Shown here: piece after piece, positions 49,805 to 59,710 of the stretch
How positions within the stretch are numbered: position 1 is the first letter of the stretch
Layout of the letters: each line of letters opens with the position of its first letter
From: Trissonchulus latispiculum
Taxonomy: Eukaryota; Nematoda; Enoplea; Enoplida; Ironidae
DNA length: 64,000 nt
Direction of reading: 5' to 3'
Assembly (NCBI GenBank): GCA_030248195.1
Contig: JASAND010015492.1
Span: 1-64,000 of the forward strand
The notes under the pieces: model-generated
The model's database searches: none
Told to the model about the DNA's origin: nothing
Seen by the model: the letters and a program-made list of their open reading frames with translations, nothing else
Translations under genes and position numbers: made by a program

Positions 49805-51040
49805 GAAAATTTTTCCAATTGTTTTCTAATTGTTTTCTAACTCGCAAAATACCATGAATAATTATTTTGTTTCACTGTTTGCTGTCTAATTGAATGTTTT
49901 TCCTTGCTGGCCAAGAACTCGATTCTTATATTTAATTTGTCAGAAGTGCTTAGTATTGGTTTTTGCACTCGGGAAAAGCTTGGATGTTGGGGTGGCTCAG
50001 GTTTTGGTTGGATGGGATCTGCTGGGGGGGGGGGGGGCGTCGTAAAAATTTCGTCAACCATAATGCAGAAATTGCATTTTTAGTTTAAATACGCTATGTA
50101 TAACTGCTCTTATGTATATCTAGTTGTTTAAAATGTTGCGAAAATTTGCTTTTACTGGGTAAATGTTTGAAGTTTTTTTGAAATTATTTTGAAGTAAGTT
50201 GAAGTAATTTTAGCATGTGTAATGAAAAGGCTTTCATTAATGGTCAAAGTTGGTTGAAATTGCTTATCAAGTTAATCATGTGAAGAGATGCGCTGAGGTT
50301 TAGTCAATTGAAGATTATTATGTTTCATATGTTTCATCATATTTGTCAGAATCGAATGTCCAAGTTCATATTTGTATAGATGTCTGGAAGAAAATATCAG
50401 AGTTGCCAGACTGAAACCAGCAATTAACGTCCCAGTCTTTACCCCAAAGGCTAAATTAATAATAGACGTAGATTCTTTTAATCGTTTAGTATGAAGTATT
50501 TAGTACTAAGAATAGCAGAGCGCACATATGAAACCAATACTAAAATCAAAAGATTTGTTGAGTAGAACGAATTAGCAGGAGATCTAGTTGAAGAGTGGGT
50601 ACTCTTTTTTGATTTTGAATTGGTCCGGGATGGGTCCTTTTCACTTATATTGTCACATATTATAGTCGAGAAAGCCGTGTCAAAACGATTTTAGTCCCTA
50701 TTCACAGGAAAGAATTACGCAAATTGGTTTTCAAGCTTGCAGAAATTCTCTAAAGTGCAGTTTTATGGCAAGAAAATGCCACATATTGGAAGATAGTCAC
50801 GTAGCTAAGCTTAAAATAATCATATAGGTAGTTATTTAATATAAAATAAGTTTATAATTGGTTAGCTAGTGGTTATATGAATTACTTAGTAGTAATTAGA
50901 CTCTAATTAGTTAATTTTTACAATTTTTATCTAGAAAATGACTTAGACTCATCGGAAAGGCAATTTTCTCCTGATTCCAAAAATGCAATCCCCATCTTTT
51001 AACTCCCAAAAATGAGTAAGTTATTAATGAAAATGTTTTA
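49805..51040. other. Gene-free AT-rich stretch
   Basis: Begins with a few ATTGTTTTCTA minisatellite units (49815-49842), then a G run at 50022-50037. From there on sequence quality changes: few homopolymers, ordinary AT-rich DNA. A small hairpin TGGCA/TGCCA lies near 50767. No gene is visible. Confidence 0.5.
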
Positions 51041-51041
51041 A

Positions 51042-52909
51042 TAAGATTACTTCTGGTTTCGTAATCTTACCTCTTTAAAAGGTTTACCTCAAAATTTAGT
51101 ACCCACCCACCTTTGTGTTAACTTTAGAAACTCCCTTTTTCATTGTCTGGGAAGCCGTCTGCTTCCCAGACAGCGTAGTAGTGGGAGTACTACTACGTCC
51201 ATTCATTCTCTCTACGTGAGGCTTGTCCTCACTTGAACTTTAGTTTGGGCCAAGAGGCCAGGAGAGAATTGCCTCTCCAAAAGAAAGTTAGTACACACTT
51301 TTTGTGTACATAGGTAGGTTTGGAGGGGGCTTAGCCTCCTCCCTGATAATTTAAAATTAACGAAAAAATTGCTAGGAATAGGTAATAACATACGTAGAAT
51401 TAGAAACTGCAATCAGTTGTAGCTAGAAAATTACGTACGAATTTTTATGCACATTTTTAGGCAATTGCTCCCTACTTCCTCGGTCAAGCGAGGACACTGA
51501 GTTTCTAGCAATAGGGAGCAATTGCTGCTAAGGTTGCTGTGTTGGCTTCTCTTGTTTGCGGCCAAAAGTTCACTCAAAATTTCAAAGTAGGGGCCCAGGA
51601 CAAGAGAAGCCAAAGAAAATTATAAAATTTGAAATGGACGTATAAGTTGTGCCCAAAGATGGCACTTAAAATATTTTTCCCATAATCGGCCGGGATTGGC
51701 CTGATTTTTGAGCCCCATCTCAGTTGAATCCATGAAAGTTGAAAATTAAGTCCGAAACTTCCCCCTTTGGTTGCATTTACATATTAACCAAAATTTTATA
51801 AAATTCTAGAAAGCTTCGGACCCAGAAATTAATCAGAAAAGTGGTCAGTTGGGGGCAATATTTCGCCATCATCGTTCATCTTCACCCCAACTGACCACCA
51901 GGCCCAAAAAGAGCCTGGATCTTCATGTGGAAAAGATAGGAAGCTTCTAGAAGTTTCTAGAAACTTCTAGAAGCTTCTACCTAAAATCAAAGAGAAGTCC
52001 CCGTCTCCGAGCTGTCACTGAGCTGTCAGAGAGCTGTCAGCTCAGTGGCGAATTCTAAAATTCTCATTGGTGTTCGCTGAGGGCCGACCGAGAGCGGTCG
52101 GCCAAATTTTCTTCTCCGAGTGCACGTCCTTATAGTGGGCTGTGGTTTGCAGCACCTAGGACTGTGCACTCACTATAAATTTTTAGGAAAAATCTAGGGA
52201 CTTTTCTGGCCTTCGGGCCAGAAAAGGATGTGAGTTTATACCCGCGAACACCTACAATCTGAGGAGCCTTTGGGTCTTCTATACCCGGCTCAAAATTCAC
52301 TGGCTAGGATCAAAAATATTAGGAATTTTGCATTGTCGGCCTTCGGGCCTATTTTTTATATATTATGTGATTTTTGGCCTTAGGGCCCTTTTTCTTTTCA
52401 TGCGACCAATGGGCCAATTTTTTCTCAATATTCCAAGCCACGGCCCTAGAGGCCAGTTTTTGCATTGTGAAGAGGGCCCTCGTGGCCATAGGGCTTTGGT
52501 AGTTTACGGGATTTGAGTGGGGACCTCACGTTCTGAGTCTGAGATAGAGGGTCCCTTAATTACGACCCTAATTTTTATTAAGTTAATTATAGGGATCTTT
52601 TCACCCCACAGCCTGCAACTAGGTGTTGCCGGCCATATAACTGCCATAAGGTGTAACGAAGGCGCTAATGATCTGAAAATCACTGTTAGTATCATTGTCT
52701 TTATTTTCAGCGTTAGGTCGGCTTCAAAATTATCAGGTTTCTAAAATATAGGTTATTTTTGAACTGAATCTAAAACCTTGAGTCTTTACATTACTTTGTT
52801 GATTAATAATTCTGAGTTTCGGGGAGGAATGGCCGGCTTCCTCTGATCAGTAAATTAAAATATGTTTTCTGCAATCTTGTTTAATAATAATTGCTTAGCA
52901 ATTATTATT
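51042..52909. repeat. Hairpin-dense tract
   Basis: Perfect stem-loops follow one another: 51042-51069 (9 bp), 51144-51172 (12 bp), 51174-51197 (9 bp), 51291-51309 (7 bp), 51461-51525 (14 bp, with an inner 5-bp stem), 51542-51613 (14 bp), 51841-51898 (14 bp), 51940-51977 (18 bp, loop TA), 52016-52047 (10 bp), 52082-52103 (9 bp), 52118-52171 (13 bp, one bulge), 52201-52226 (11 bp, TTCG loop), 52338-52349 (4 bp, TTCG loop) and 52883-52909 (12 bp). No coding frame of note lies across it. The function is unknown: a structured noncoding RNA, a LINE 5' region or a foldback-type mobile family are all possible. Confidence 0.8.
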
Positions 52910-55644
52910 CACTCAGGCTTTCACAAATTTCCATCAAGCTTTGTTTTAAATGAGGAAAACGTGAGGTTTTCCTAAAATTCGAGTTTCCCAAATCTCAAAG
53001 TTTACAAAAGTTAAACAGCAACATTAGTGAGAAAATTACGAAATGTGCATAAACCGGTAGTTTAAGGTAGTACCTAGAATTAGATTAGAAATAAGAAAAC
53101 CTGTAGTTAGGATTGTTTCATATAGTTCATAATTGTAATCATGTTTAATAATTATGTTTGTTTTAAGGAGTTAGAATGTATTAGCTAAGACAGAATGCGT
53201 GAAAAGGTGTGTGTGAATGCTTGTTTTGTGTGTATTCGTATGTGTGAGGCAGCTCACATAAACCCCTTCGGTTGATGAAGGTTGTGAGAATTGCCACAGT
53301 GAGAATGAGGAACCAAAGTGGTGTATGCGATTTGTGTGAAAGTATAAGAATGAGTGTGTGAATGCGGCAACTCTTGTAAACTCCTTTTGTGTGATAAAGG
53401 TCTTGAGGTTTGCCTAGAGTGACTGATATTAAGGTATTAGGCAGGATAAGGGTGGATCTGATTAGCAGTCACCCAAATATTAACAATACAGTACGTAAGT
53501 GTGAATGTTGTGTGAATGTCGTATAAGTGTGCCAGCAGTGGCACAGGGAGAGTGTTGTATAAATGTTGTATAAGTGTGCCAGCAGTGGCACAGTGTGAGT
53601 GTTGTGTAAATGCTACGTGAGCGTGTCAGCAGTGGCACGGTATGAATGTTACGTAAAAGTATATATGTAACTGATGAATGTGCGTCTTTAGCTAAGTTTG
53701 TAATAAATAAATGGTTGTATGTTGAATGAAGCAATCGGACATAAACGAGTATATGTGTTTGTGTGTGTATATGTGTTTTCTGTTCCAGTACCCGTGGTGT
53801 TACGGGCATTACAAAATAACTACCTAAGAATCAGATAATAAACGGGAAATTGCATAATTGGAAGTTAGATTTAGTTAGTGGTGTGTGAAAGTCCAATCGG
53901 ATAGAATGTACGTTGGAATGTGGTCATAAACTGCACAATTGAAGTATGAGTGAAAATATGCAAATGAGGTAGTGAATCTAGGCCTAGGGTCAAGGGGACC
54001 CCGGATTAGGTCATAACCATCAGATAATGCTCAGGAAGTCCTCGATTCGTCCGCATAGGCAGCTTTACGTAATAGGGCGGACGAATCGCAACAAAAGGAC
54101 GCTGTGTTTAATTCGAATTACACAATGCTGACATCATTTTGACTGAAATTCAAATCTCCTGCATTCTTTATTAAATTTACCTAGGTCTACGTAAGAAGTC
54201 AGTTTTAGGTAAAAATACTGTATTGATTACTTTAATTATCATGATTTCCGCCTAAAATCTGCGGTTACTGCTGTTCCTGTTTGGAATGAGCAATATTGTG
54301 ATCTTTATGCTTGCCAGTGCTATGTTTCTTAACATCGTTCAATGGGACGGAATTGCGTTTGACATTTTAGTATCCGTCGGGTTTAGGCCACAAAAATGGA
54401 CTATAAACCAATAAAAATAGAAATAAATCAATTATTGCACGCATGGCGTTTGACAGATGGTTTAAAGCATAAAGGATGAGCAAGCACTTTGAACAGCAAT
54501 ACTCAGAAAGCAATAGTAACCTAGAAATAAGATATACGATTATTAGTTACGTACGATTAATAATTTTTTTTCGGCCACCTCACCCCAGTTGGTATTCCGG
54601 TTAGGGGTAGTGTCAGCTTGTTTTCAAAGTTTCGTGGGGTGTGGGGAGCTGACACTGAATAACTGCAATCGCAATTATCCGAGGTGTTCTCCAAGGCTGT
54701 CGAAGCGTTCATTACTTCAACCGTAATGAAGGCCCCGTGGCAGCGCTCACCAAGCAGGCGGCCGCCCCTTGCACATGCTCGGTAAATTGCCGGAAGGGGG
54801 GGGGAAATTCAAGGTCTCCCCTGAATTGCTATCTGCGGCTCCTGCTGGCGCCGGCACGAACGACTGTCTGAGTAGATCTATCGTTCGATTAAGGATCCTA
54901 AGGATCCCAACTTTCGTGTTTGTGGTCGATGTGTACAGAGGGTACATCAACCTTCCCCTCCGATCGACCTGTGCATGGCGTTAAAGAATTGATGTTATTC
55001 ACCGGCAATCAGATTACTTTCTAGTAAAGTAAAGCAACTTAGCTGATCCACTTTCAATTGCACAGGTAACTTTGTCTGCGCCTGATTGTGAAGGTGATCG
55101 TCCATGTGTTATAAATAACTTAGCTTTGGAACATGGCTCTTTTCAGCTTTGCAAGAAGGAACAGTCTGTTGGAAATTATGATGCCACATTTGTAACTACA
55201 GCGGTACAAGCAGATCACATAGAAAAGGAAGCCGGCGGTAGTAGTTGTAGTAGGTTGATTAGGAGAAGAGTGAGATCCAACGGTTAAGTTTTGATCCACC
55301 TCTTATATGGTGAAAATTTCTCTATCAACTTTGAGTTGGGATGCCTAGGAAAAGAAAAGCTAGTAAGATTTCTGCAAATAAGGTTAGCATAGAAATAAAT
55401 TCAGTGATTGAATAGATTTTGTACTGACAGTTCTTTTCCATTTTGGCTATTTAGTGACAGTAATGAATTTGTTAGGTTCCTCTTTTGTAAATAAGGATTA
55501 AATGTCGGTGGGGAACAGCACCGCGCGAACTGAATTTGATTAATAAACCATATTAAGAAAGCTGATTGATAGGTCAATAGCTAAGGGGTACGCTAAAGTC
55601 GATTAAGCGATGTTTTGCTTTAAGATTACACTCTTGCAAGATAA
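52910..55644. other. Region upstream of the intact LINE frame
   Basis: No supported gene. More stem-loops occur: 52953-52973 (8 bp), 54043-54088 (12 bp), 54609-54656 (10 bp) and 54708-54730 (8 bp). Tandem repeats lie at 53225-53660. A 71-codon frame at 55072-55287 resembles nothing I know. The LINE's 5' boundary could lie anywhere in this interval. Confidence 0.5.
53225..53660. repeat. Two tandem repeat families
   Basis: A degenerate repeat of about 130 bases occurs at about 53250-53310 and 53365-53425 (GGCAGCTCACATAAACCCCT against GGCAACTCTTGTAAACTCCT). From 53520 three units of about 50-60 bases each contain GTGCCAGCAGTGGCAC or a close variant (53528, 53576, 53625), a 6-bp hairpin with loop GCAG. 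GTGTGTGAATG words are frequent. Confidence 0.7.
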
Positions 55645-55788
55645 ATGTCTGAGCCAGTCCGTGAAGTGGCCGGGGTAACCTTTGAAGGATATGCCCTTCC
55701 TAAGGTTGCGAGGCTTCGACGTCTATCACTTGTTAAATTACTTGAGTTACTTGTGAGAAGAGCTGACCCTAAATTTCGTTCTTTGTAG
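55645..55788 (+). CDS. Short frame upstream of and in frame with the LINE polyprotein
   Basis: ATG at 55645 opens 47 codons (MSEPVREVAGVTFEGYALPK and a leucine/arginine-rich end) closed by TAG at 55786-55788. The next codon, GTG 55789, continues in the same frame as the 1293-codon polyprotein. It could be an N-terminal extension separated by a leaky or recent stop, or chance. No family is recognised. Confidence 0.4.
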   Translation: MSEPVREVAGVTFEGYALPKVARLRRLSLVKLLELLVRRADPKFRSL

Positions 55789-58700
55789 GTGCCAGTACAA
55801 CAAGATCCCCGCAGACGTCGTACTAATGACAGTGGACTGAATGATCGGTCAATTGGATCCCATCTGTTTGGGCCCGCAGCAATCACAGTGGGTTCAAGGA
55901 TTACAAATTCCAGTGGTGGCACTGGACGTGGGATGGATGTTGAGAACTTTCGGGTTGTTCAGTGGAATATTCGTGGACTGTGTGGAAAGTTGGGGGACCT
56001 GAAAGAGTTTCTGAGGGTAGAAAAACCGCATGTAGTTCTTCTTCAAGAAACATGGTTGGGATCAGGTGCGTCTCCGTCATTTGAGGGATATGTTCAGTTC
56101 AGACAAGATAGGGATGGCAGGCGAAGAGGTAGAGGAATTTTGACTTTGGTACAGCTGGGGATTACCTGCGGATTTGTTTTGGTGCCGTGGACTGGTGCTG
56201 CACAGCCCGGGGATGTGCAGTGTCAGTTTGTGGAGTTGAGTTTTGGTGGAACTGAATATACCATTGGAAACATATATTGTCCTCCCGGGTCTCCTGCTGT
56301 TTTCCCAGATATAAGTGGAGTCCGGGGCCGTAATTTCATTCTGGGTGGCGATTTCAATGCGCACCATCCCTCTTGGAGGAAGGTAACTCCCAACCAGTCA
56401 GGCCAGGGACTGTTGGATTGGATTGGAGAGTGCCAGCTCCCGTTGGTGATTTTGCAACAAAGCTTTGAGATGCAGACCATGGTTCGTGGATCTACCCCTG
56501 ATTTGCTACTGATTTCAGAGGATATGATGGAAGGTGTTACTGTGGATATTCGTGAACCAGCAGGCAGTGATCACTGTCCAGTCTTAGCTACATGGAATAG
56601 AAGAAAACATTATCCAAAAAGGAGATTGAATTGGATTTACAAGAAAGCATCGTGGACGCTGTTTCGCAATCTGACAGAGGTGGAAGTTGAGAAGTTGCCT
56701 CCTGTTACGAATGTGGAAGTATCAGCAAAATCCTTTGCTAATCTTGTACTGGAGATAGCCAGGAGATCAATTCCAAGAGGTAACAAGCGATCTGGTGGCC
56801 GGGGACAGCTGTCTGCGTTGTGCAAACGGCTAGTTGCTAAACGTAGACGTGCATTCCGCATATATAGAAGATTTCCCACCGCCACAAATCTTCGCGCTTT
56901 ACGGTCAATGTCCAATTTGGTGCAGGCTACGATGAAGCAAGAAAGGCGACAGCAGTGGAGAAGTTATCTGCAATCTTTGAGCATAAAGTCTGGCGGTGTG
57001 TCTCCTTGGGGATTAATACGACGAATGTCAGGTAAACAAAGTGGAAATCGGGATTTTCCTTTGAAACGACCAGATGGTACTACGGTTTTCTCACCCTGTG
57101 GCAGAGCCAATGCGTTGCTGCAGCACTTCAGTAGCGTCGGAGAAATTGATAACGCGGAGTATAGAAAGTTGATGATGCATATGAAAGACCACTTTACCAG
57201 AGATGTTGGCGAAGGTTGCCTCGGCGCCAGAATAACGATGGAGGAGTTGGAGGATGGAATAAGGTGTCTGGCAAAGAAAAAGAGGCCAGGAAAAGATGGG
57301 ATCAGTAATGAGATGTTGAAGCATCTGGGTAAGGAAGCGAAAACTTACTTACTCGACTTATTCAACATGAGTTGGGAATTTGGAGTTGTTCCTAGTACCT
57401 GGCTGCATGGACTGATCGTGGCATTATTAAAGCCGGGCAAAGTGTCATCAAGTGTAGAAAGTTATCGTCCTATTTGCTTGCTGAGTTGTGTAGGCAAACT
57501 GTTGGAACGCATAATAAATAAGCGTTTGATGTGGTGGTTGGAGCACAGGGGGTTGATAAGTACCGAACAGCATGGCTTTCGTAAGATGCATTCTACTCAG
57601 ACGCAGTTGCTGAAGTTGTTGACTGATGCTCAAGTAGGTTTCCATCGGAAATTGTGCACGTCCGCTGTGTTTCTGGACCTAAAACAGGCTTACGATCGGG
57701 TTCCTAGGGTGTTGGTGTTACGCAAAATGGTTCAAGCGGGTGTGAGCGGAAGGATGATTCGGTGGATGCATGCCTTTTTGGAAAAAAGAACAATACAAGT
57801 GGAGTGTCAAGGGTGTGTTTCAAGAACTAAGGTGATAAACAGTGGTGTTCCTCAGGGTGCTGTGCTAAGTCCTGCTCTATTTCTTATTCTGATTAATGAC
57901 CTCCCGGCCACAGTAAGAGAGCTACTTTCCTTAGATGACTCTGGACGTGTGGACGATGTTGATAAGATTGGTGTGGGGATGTTTGCTGATGACATTGCTT
58001 TCTGGGTTAGAGCTACGTCTGTGAATGATGGAGCAGCATGCTTGCAGATGATGTTGGACGCAATGGCCGATTGGTGCGAGACGAACAAGATGGTCATAAG
58101 CGTCCCAAAATGCGTCGCTACGTTGTTCTCTTTGCGTCATCGTGATGATTTAAAGGACTTGCGACTGGAGGTGAGGGGTCTACCCATAGCAACGTCGGCA
58201 TGTGTTAGGTATTTGGGACTGTGGCTTGACCGTCGTTTGACTTGGAAAGACCATGTGGAGAGAATTGCTGCTAATGGACGAAGCCGCGTAGCACTTCTTA
58301 AACGACTGGGAAATGGGAGATGGGGATGTGATCGAGACACTCTTAAGCAAAGTTATTTGACATTCGTTAGACCCGTCATAGAGTATTCGCAGAGTCTTTG
58401 GGCCACAGCTTCTCCAAGTGTGATGCAATTGGTGGATAAGGTTCAGAAAGAAGCTTTGCGCGTCATCACTGGTGGGATGAGATCCACACCTATCAGTGTA
58501 ATGGAAATCGATACCAGGATTCCGCCACTGTCTGCGCGTCAGCGGATATCCTTAGTTAAAGGCTATTGGCAGGCGGAAACTTCCTCCATGAAACAAGAGC
58601 TGAGAGGGATTTATTCCCGTAACTGTCGCTGGAGATTGAAGCGCCAGAGTTTGCCAAAAGTTGCCCGATCTTGTGCTAGAAACTACAGCAGCTGCGCTCC

Positions 58701-59670
58701 CATCCTTTTATCCGATTCTGCAATAGCTGGTCCATGTTCTCTGGATCGGCCTAAGGTGGTACTTGACCTCTTGAGCATGACTGGTGGCGCTACTCAGAGA
58801 GAGAAAGCGGGGCTGGGAAAGTTATTGGCACAAAGGTACCATCGACAAGGATGGTCTCTGATATTTACCGATGGGTCCTTTGAGCCACTGACCCGGCGGG
58901 CTGGAGTGGGACTGTTGGCAATAACCCCTGATGAACGGTTGTTTGAATTGGCTGTGGGAGTTGGACCTTTGTCTTCTGCATTATGTGCGGAAATGACAGC
59001 TATAGTATTTGCCCTTGAAAAGGTTGTTGTGGATGGTGATAGGGATTTGGGTGGCCAAGGGGTGGTAATACTCAGTGACTGCTTGGGGGCCATGTCTCGG
59101 ATCCAGAAAGGTGACCCCGTAATCGTTGGGATTATGAAGGGCATTCTGTTGCCTGTGGAGTTTTGTTGGATTCCTGGGCACAGCGGAATTCCTCAGAACG
59201 AGTACGTGGATGGGCTTGCCAGGAGTGGACTTGAGATGGAGCAACAAGGAGGGTATGCGTTGGTCAAAGATGTAGGGAAGCTTTGCCAGAAGATGAGCCT
59301 GGAACAATGGCGGCAAAGTTTTCCAGAACAAACTAAGGACACTTTTTACGGGCAGTTTAGCCCCTTTGAAAAGAATATTGATCCTATAGAGATTTTGAAC
59401 CGGCGGGAACAGGTTTTAATTTTCCGTCTCAGATGCGGACATGTAGGCCTTGGTTCGCATCTCCGTTTGGTAAATCCTTTGATTGACATTAACTGTGCAT
59501 GTGGTGCGACTGAGACTATTCAACATGTTCTCTTGAATTGCCCTATTAATGAAGAAATTCGACGGGAATTGTGGCCCACTGGTAATCCCGACCTAGGCAG
59601 GCTTTTGTTTCACTTGCCTGATATGAAGAAAACATGTATATTATTAGATAGAAGCAACTATGCTTTATGA
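55789..59670 (+). CDS. LINE polyprotein, intact: endonuclease, reverse transcriptase, RNase H, zinc motif
   Basis: 1293 codons without a stop. The first ATG in frame is at 55933 (residue 49), the most likely start unless the upstream frame is joined by read-through. The AP-type endonuclease spans about 53-270 with N60, E87, D188, N190 and SDH 260-262. The reverse transcriptase starts near RPGKDGISNEM (residue about 497) and includes YRPICLLSCVGKLLERIINK, EQHGFRKMHSTQTQLL, VFLDLKQAYDRVP, GVPQGAVLSPALF and FADD (732-735). RNase H has D1028, E1068, D1097 and D1141 with FCWIPGHSG. The C-terminal motif is CACGATETIQHVLLNC. The I/Ingi-type domain order matches the minus-strand LINE at 37.7-42 kb, but the sequence is distinct and lacks a PHD finger or 2A in this frame. 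An intact frame suggests recent or current activity. Confidence 0.93.
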   Translation: MPVQQDPRRRRTNDSGLNDRSIGSHLFGPAAITVGSRITNSSGGTGRGMDVENFRVVQWNIRGLCGKLGDLKEFLRVEKPHVVLLQETWLGSGASPSFEGYVQFRQDRDGRRRGRGILTLVQLGITCGFVLVPWTGAAQPGDVQCQFVELSFGGTEYTIGNIYCPPGSPAVFPDISGVRGRNFILGGDFNAHHPSWRKVTPNQSGQGLLDWIGECQLPLVILQQSFEMQTMVRGSTPDLLLISEDMMEGVTVDIREPAGSDHCPVLATWNRRKHYPKRRLNWIYKKASWTLFRNLTEVEVEKLPPVTNVEVSAKSFANLVLEIARRSIPRGNKRSGGRGQLSALCKRLVAKRRRAFRIYRRFPTATNLRALRSMSNLVQATMKQERRQQWRSYLQSLSIKSGGVSPWGLIRRMSGKQSGNRDFPLKRPDGTTVFSPCGRANALLQHFSSVGEIDNAEYRKLMMHMKDHFTRDVGEGCLGARITMEELEDGIRCLAKKKRPGKDGISNEMLKHLGKEAKTYLLDLFNMSWEFGVVPSTWLHGLIVALLKPGKVSSSVESYRPICLLSCVGKLLERIINKRLMWWLEHRGLISTEQHGFRKMHSTQTQLLKLLTDAQVGFHRKLCTSAVFLDLKQAYDRVPRVLVLRKMVQAGVSGRMIRWMHAFLEKRTIQVECQGCVSRTKVINSGVPQGAVLSPALFLILINDLPATVRELLSLDDSGRVDDVDKIGVGMFADDIAFWVRATSVNDGAACLQMMLDAMADWCETNKMVISVPKCVATLFSLRHRDDLKDLRLEVRGLPIATSACVRYLGLWLDRRLTWKDHVERIAANGRSRVALLKRLGNGRWGCDRDTLKQSYLTFVRPVIEYSQSLWATASPSVMQLVDKVQKEALRVITGGMRSTPISVMEIDTRIPPLSARQRISLVKGYWQAETSSMKQELRGIYSRNCRWRLKRQSLPKVARSCARNYSSCAPILLSDSAIAGPCSLDRPKVVLDLLSMTGGATQREKAGLGKLLAQRYHRQGWSLIFTDGSFEPLTRRAGVGLLAITPDERLFELAVGVGPLSSALCAEMTAIVFALEKVVVDGDRDLGGQGVVILSDCLGAMSRIQKGDPVIVGIMKGILLPVEFCWIPGHSGIPQNEYVDGLARSGLEMEQQGGYALVKDVGKLCQKMSLEQWRQSFPEQTKDTFYGQFSPFEKNIDPIEILNRREQVLIFRLRCGHVGLGSHLRLVNPLIDINCACGATETIQHVLLNCPINEEIRRELWPTGNPDLGRLLFHLPDMKKTCILLDRSNYAL

Positions 59671-59710
59671 ATTATAGTTTAATTGAAAACTAAATGAATG
59701 AAAAAAAAAC
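59671..59710 (+). mobile_element. 3' UTR and A-tail of the intact LINE
   Basis: Only about 30 bases separate the TGA (59668-59670) from a run of nine A at 59701-59709, preceded by ATGAATG. The minimal 3' UTR parallels that of the 37.7-42 kb LINE. No target duplication was matched because the 5' end is unknown. Confidence 0.6.

Noticed and set aside
55072..55287. A 71-codon frame upstream of the LINE
   Set aside because: It starts at TTG, has no recognised motif and no link to the LINE frame; it is kept only as a note in the upstream region.
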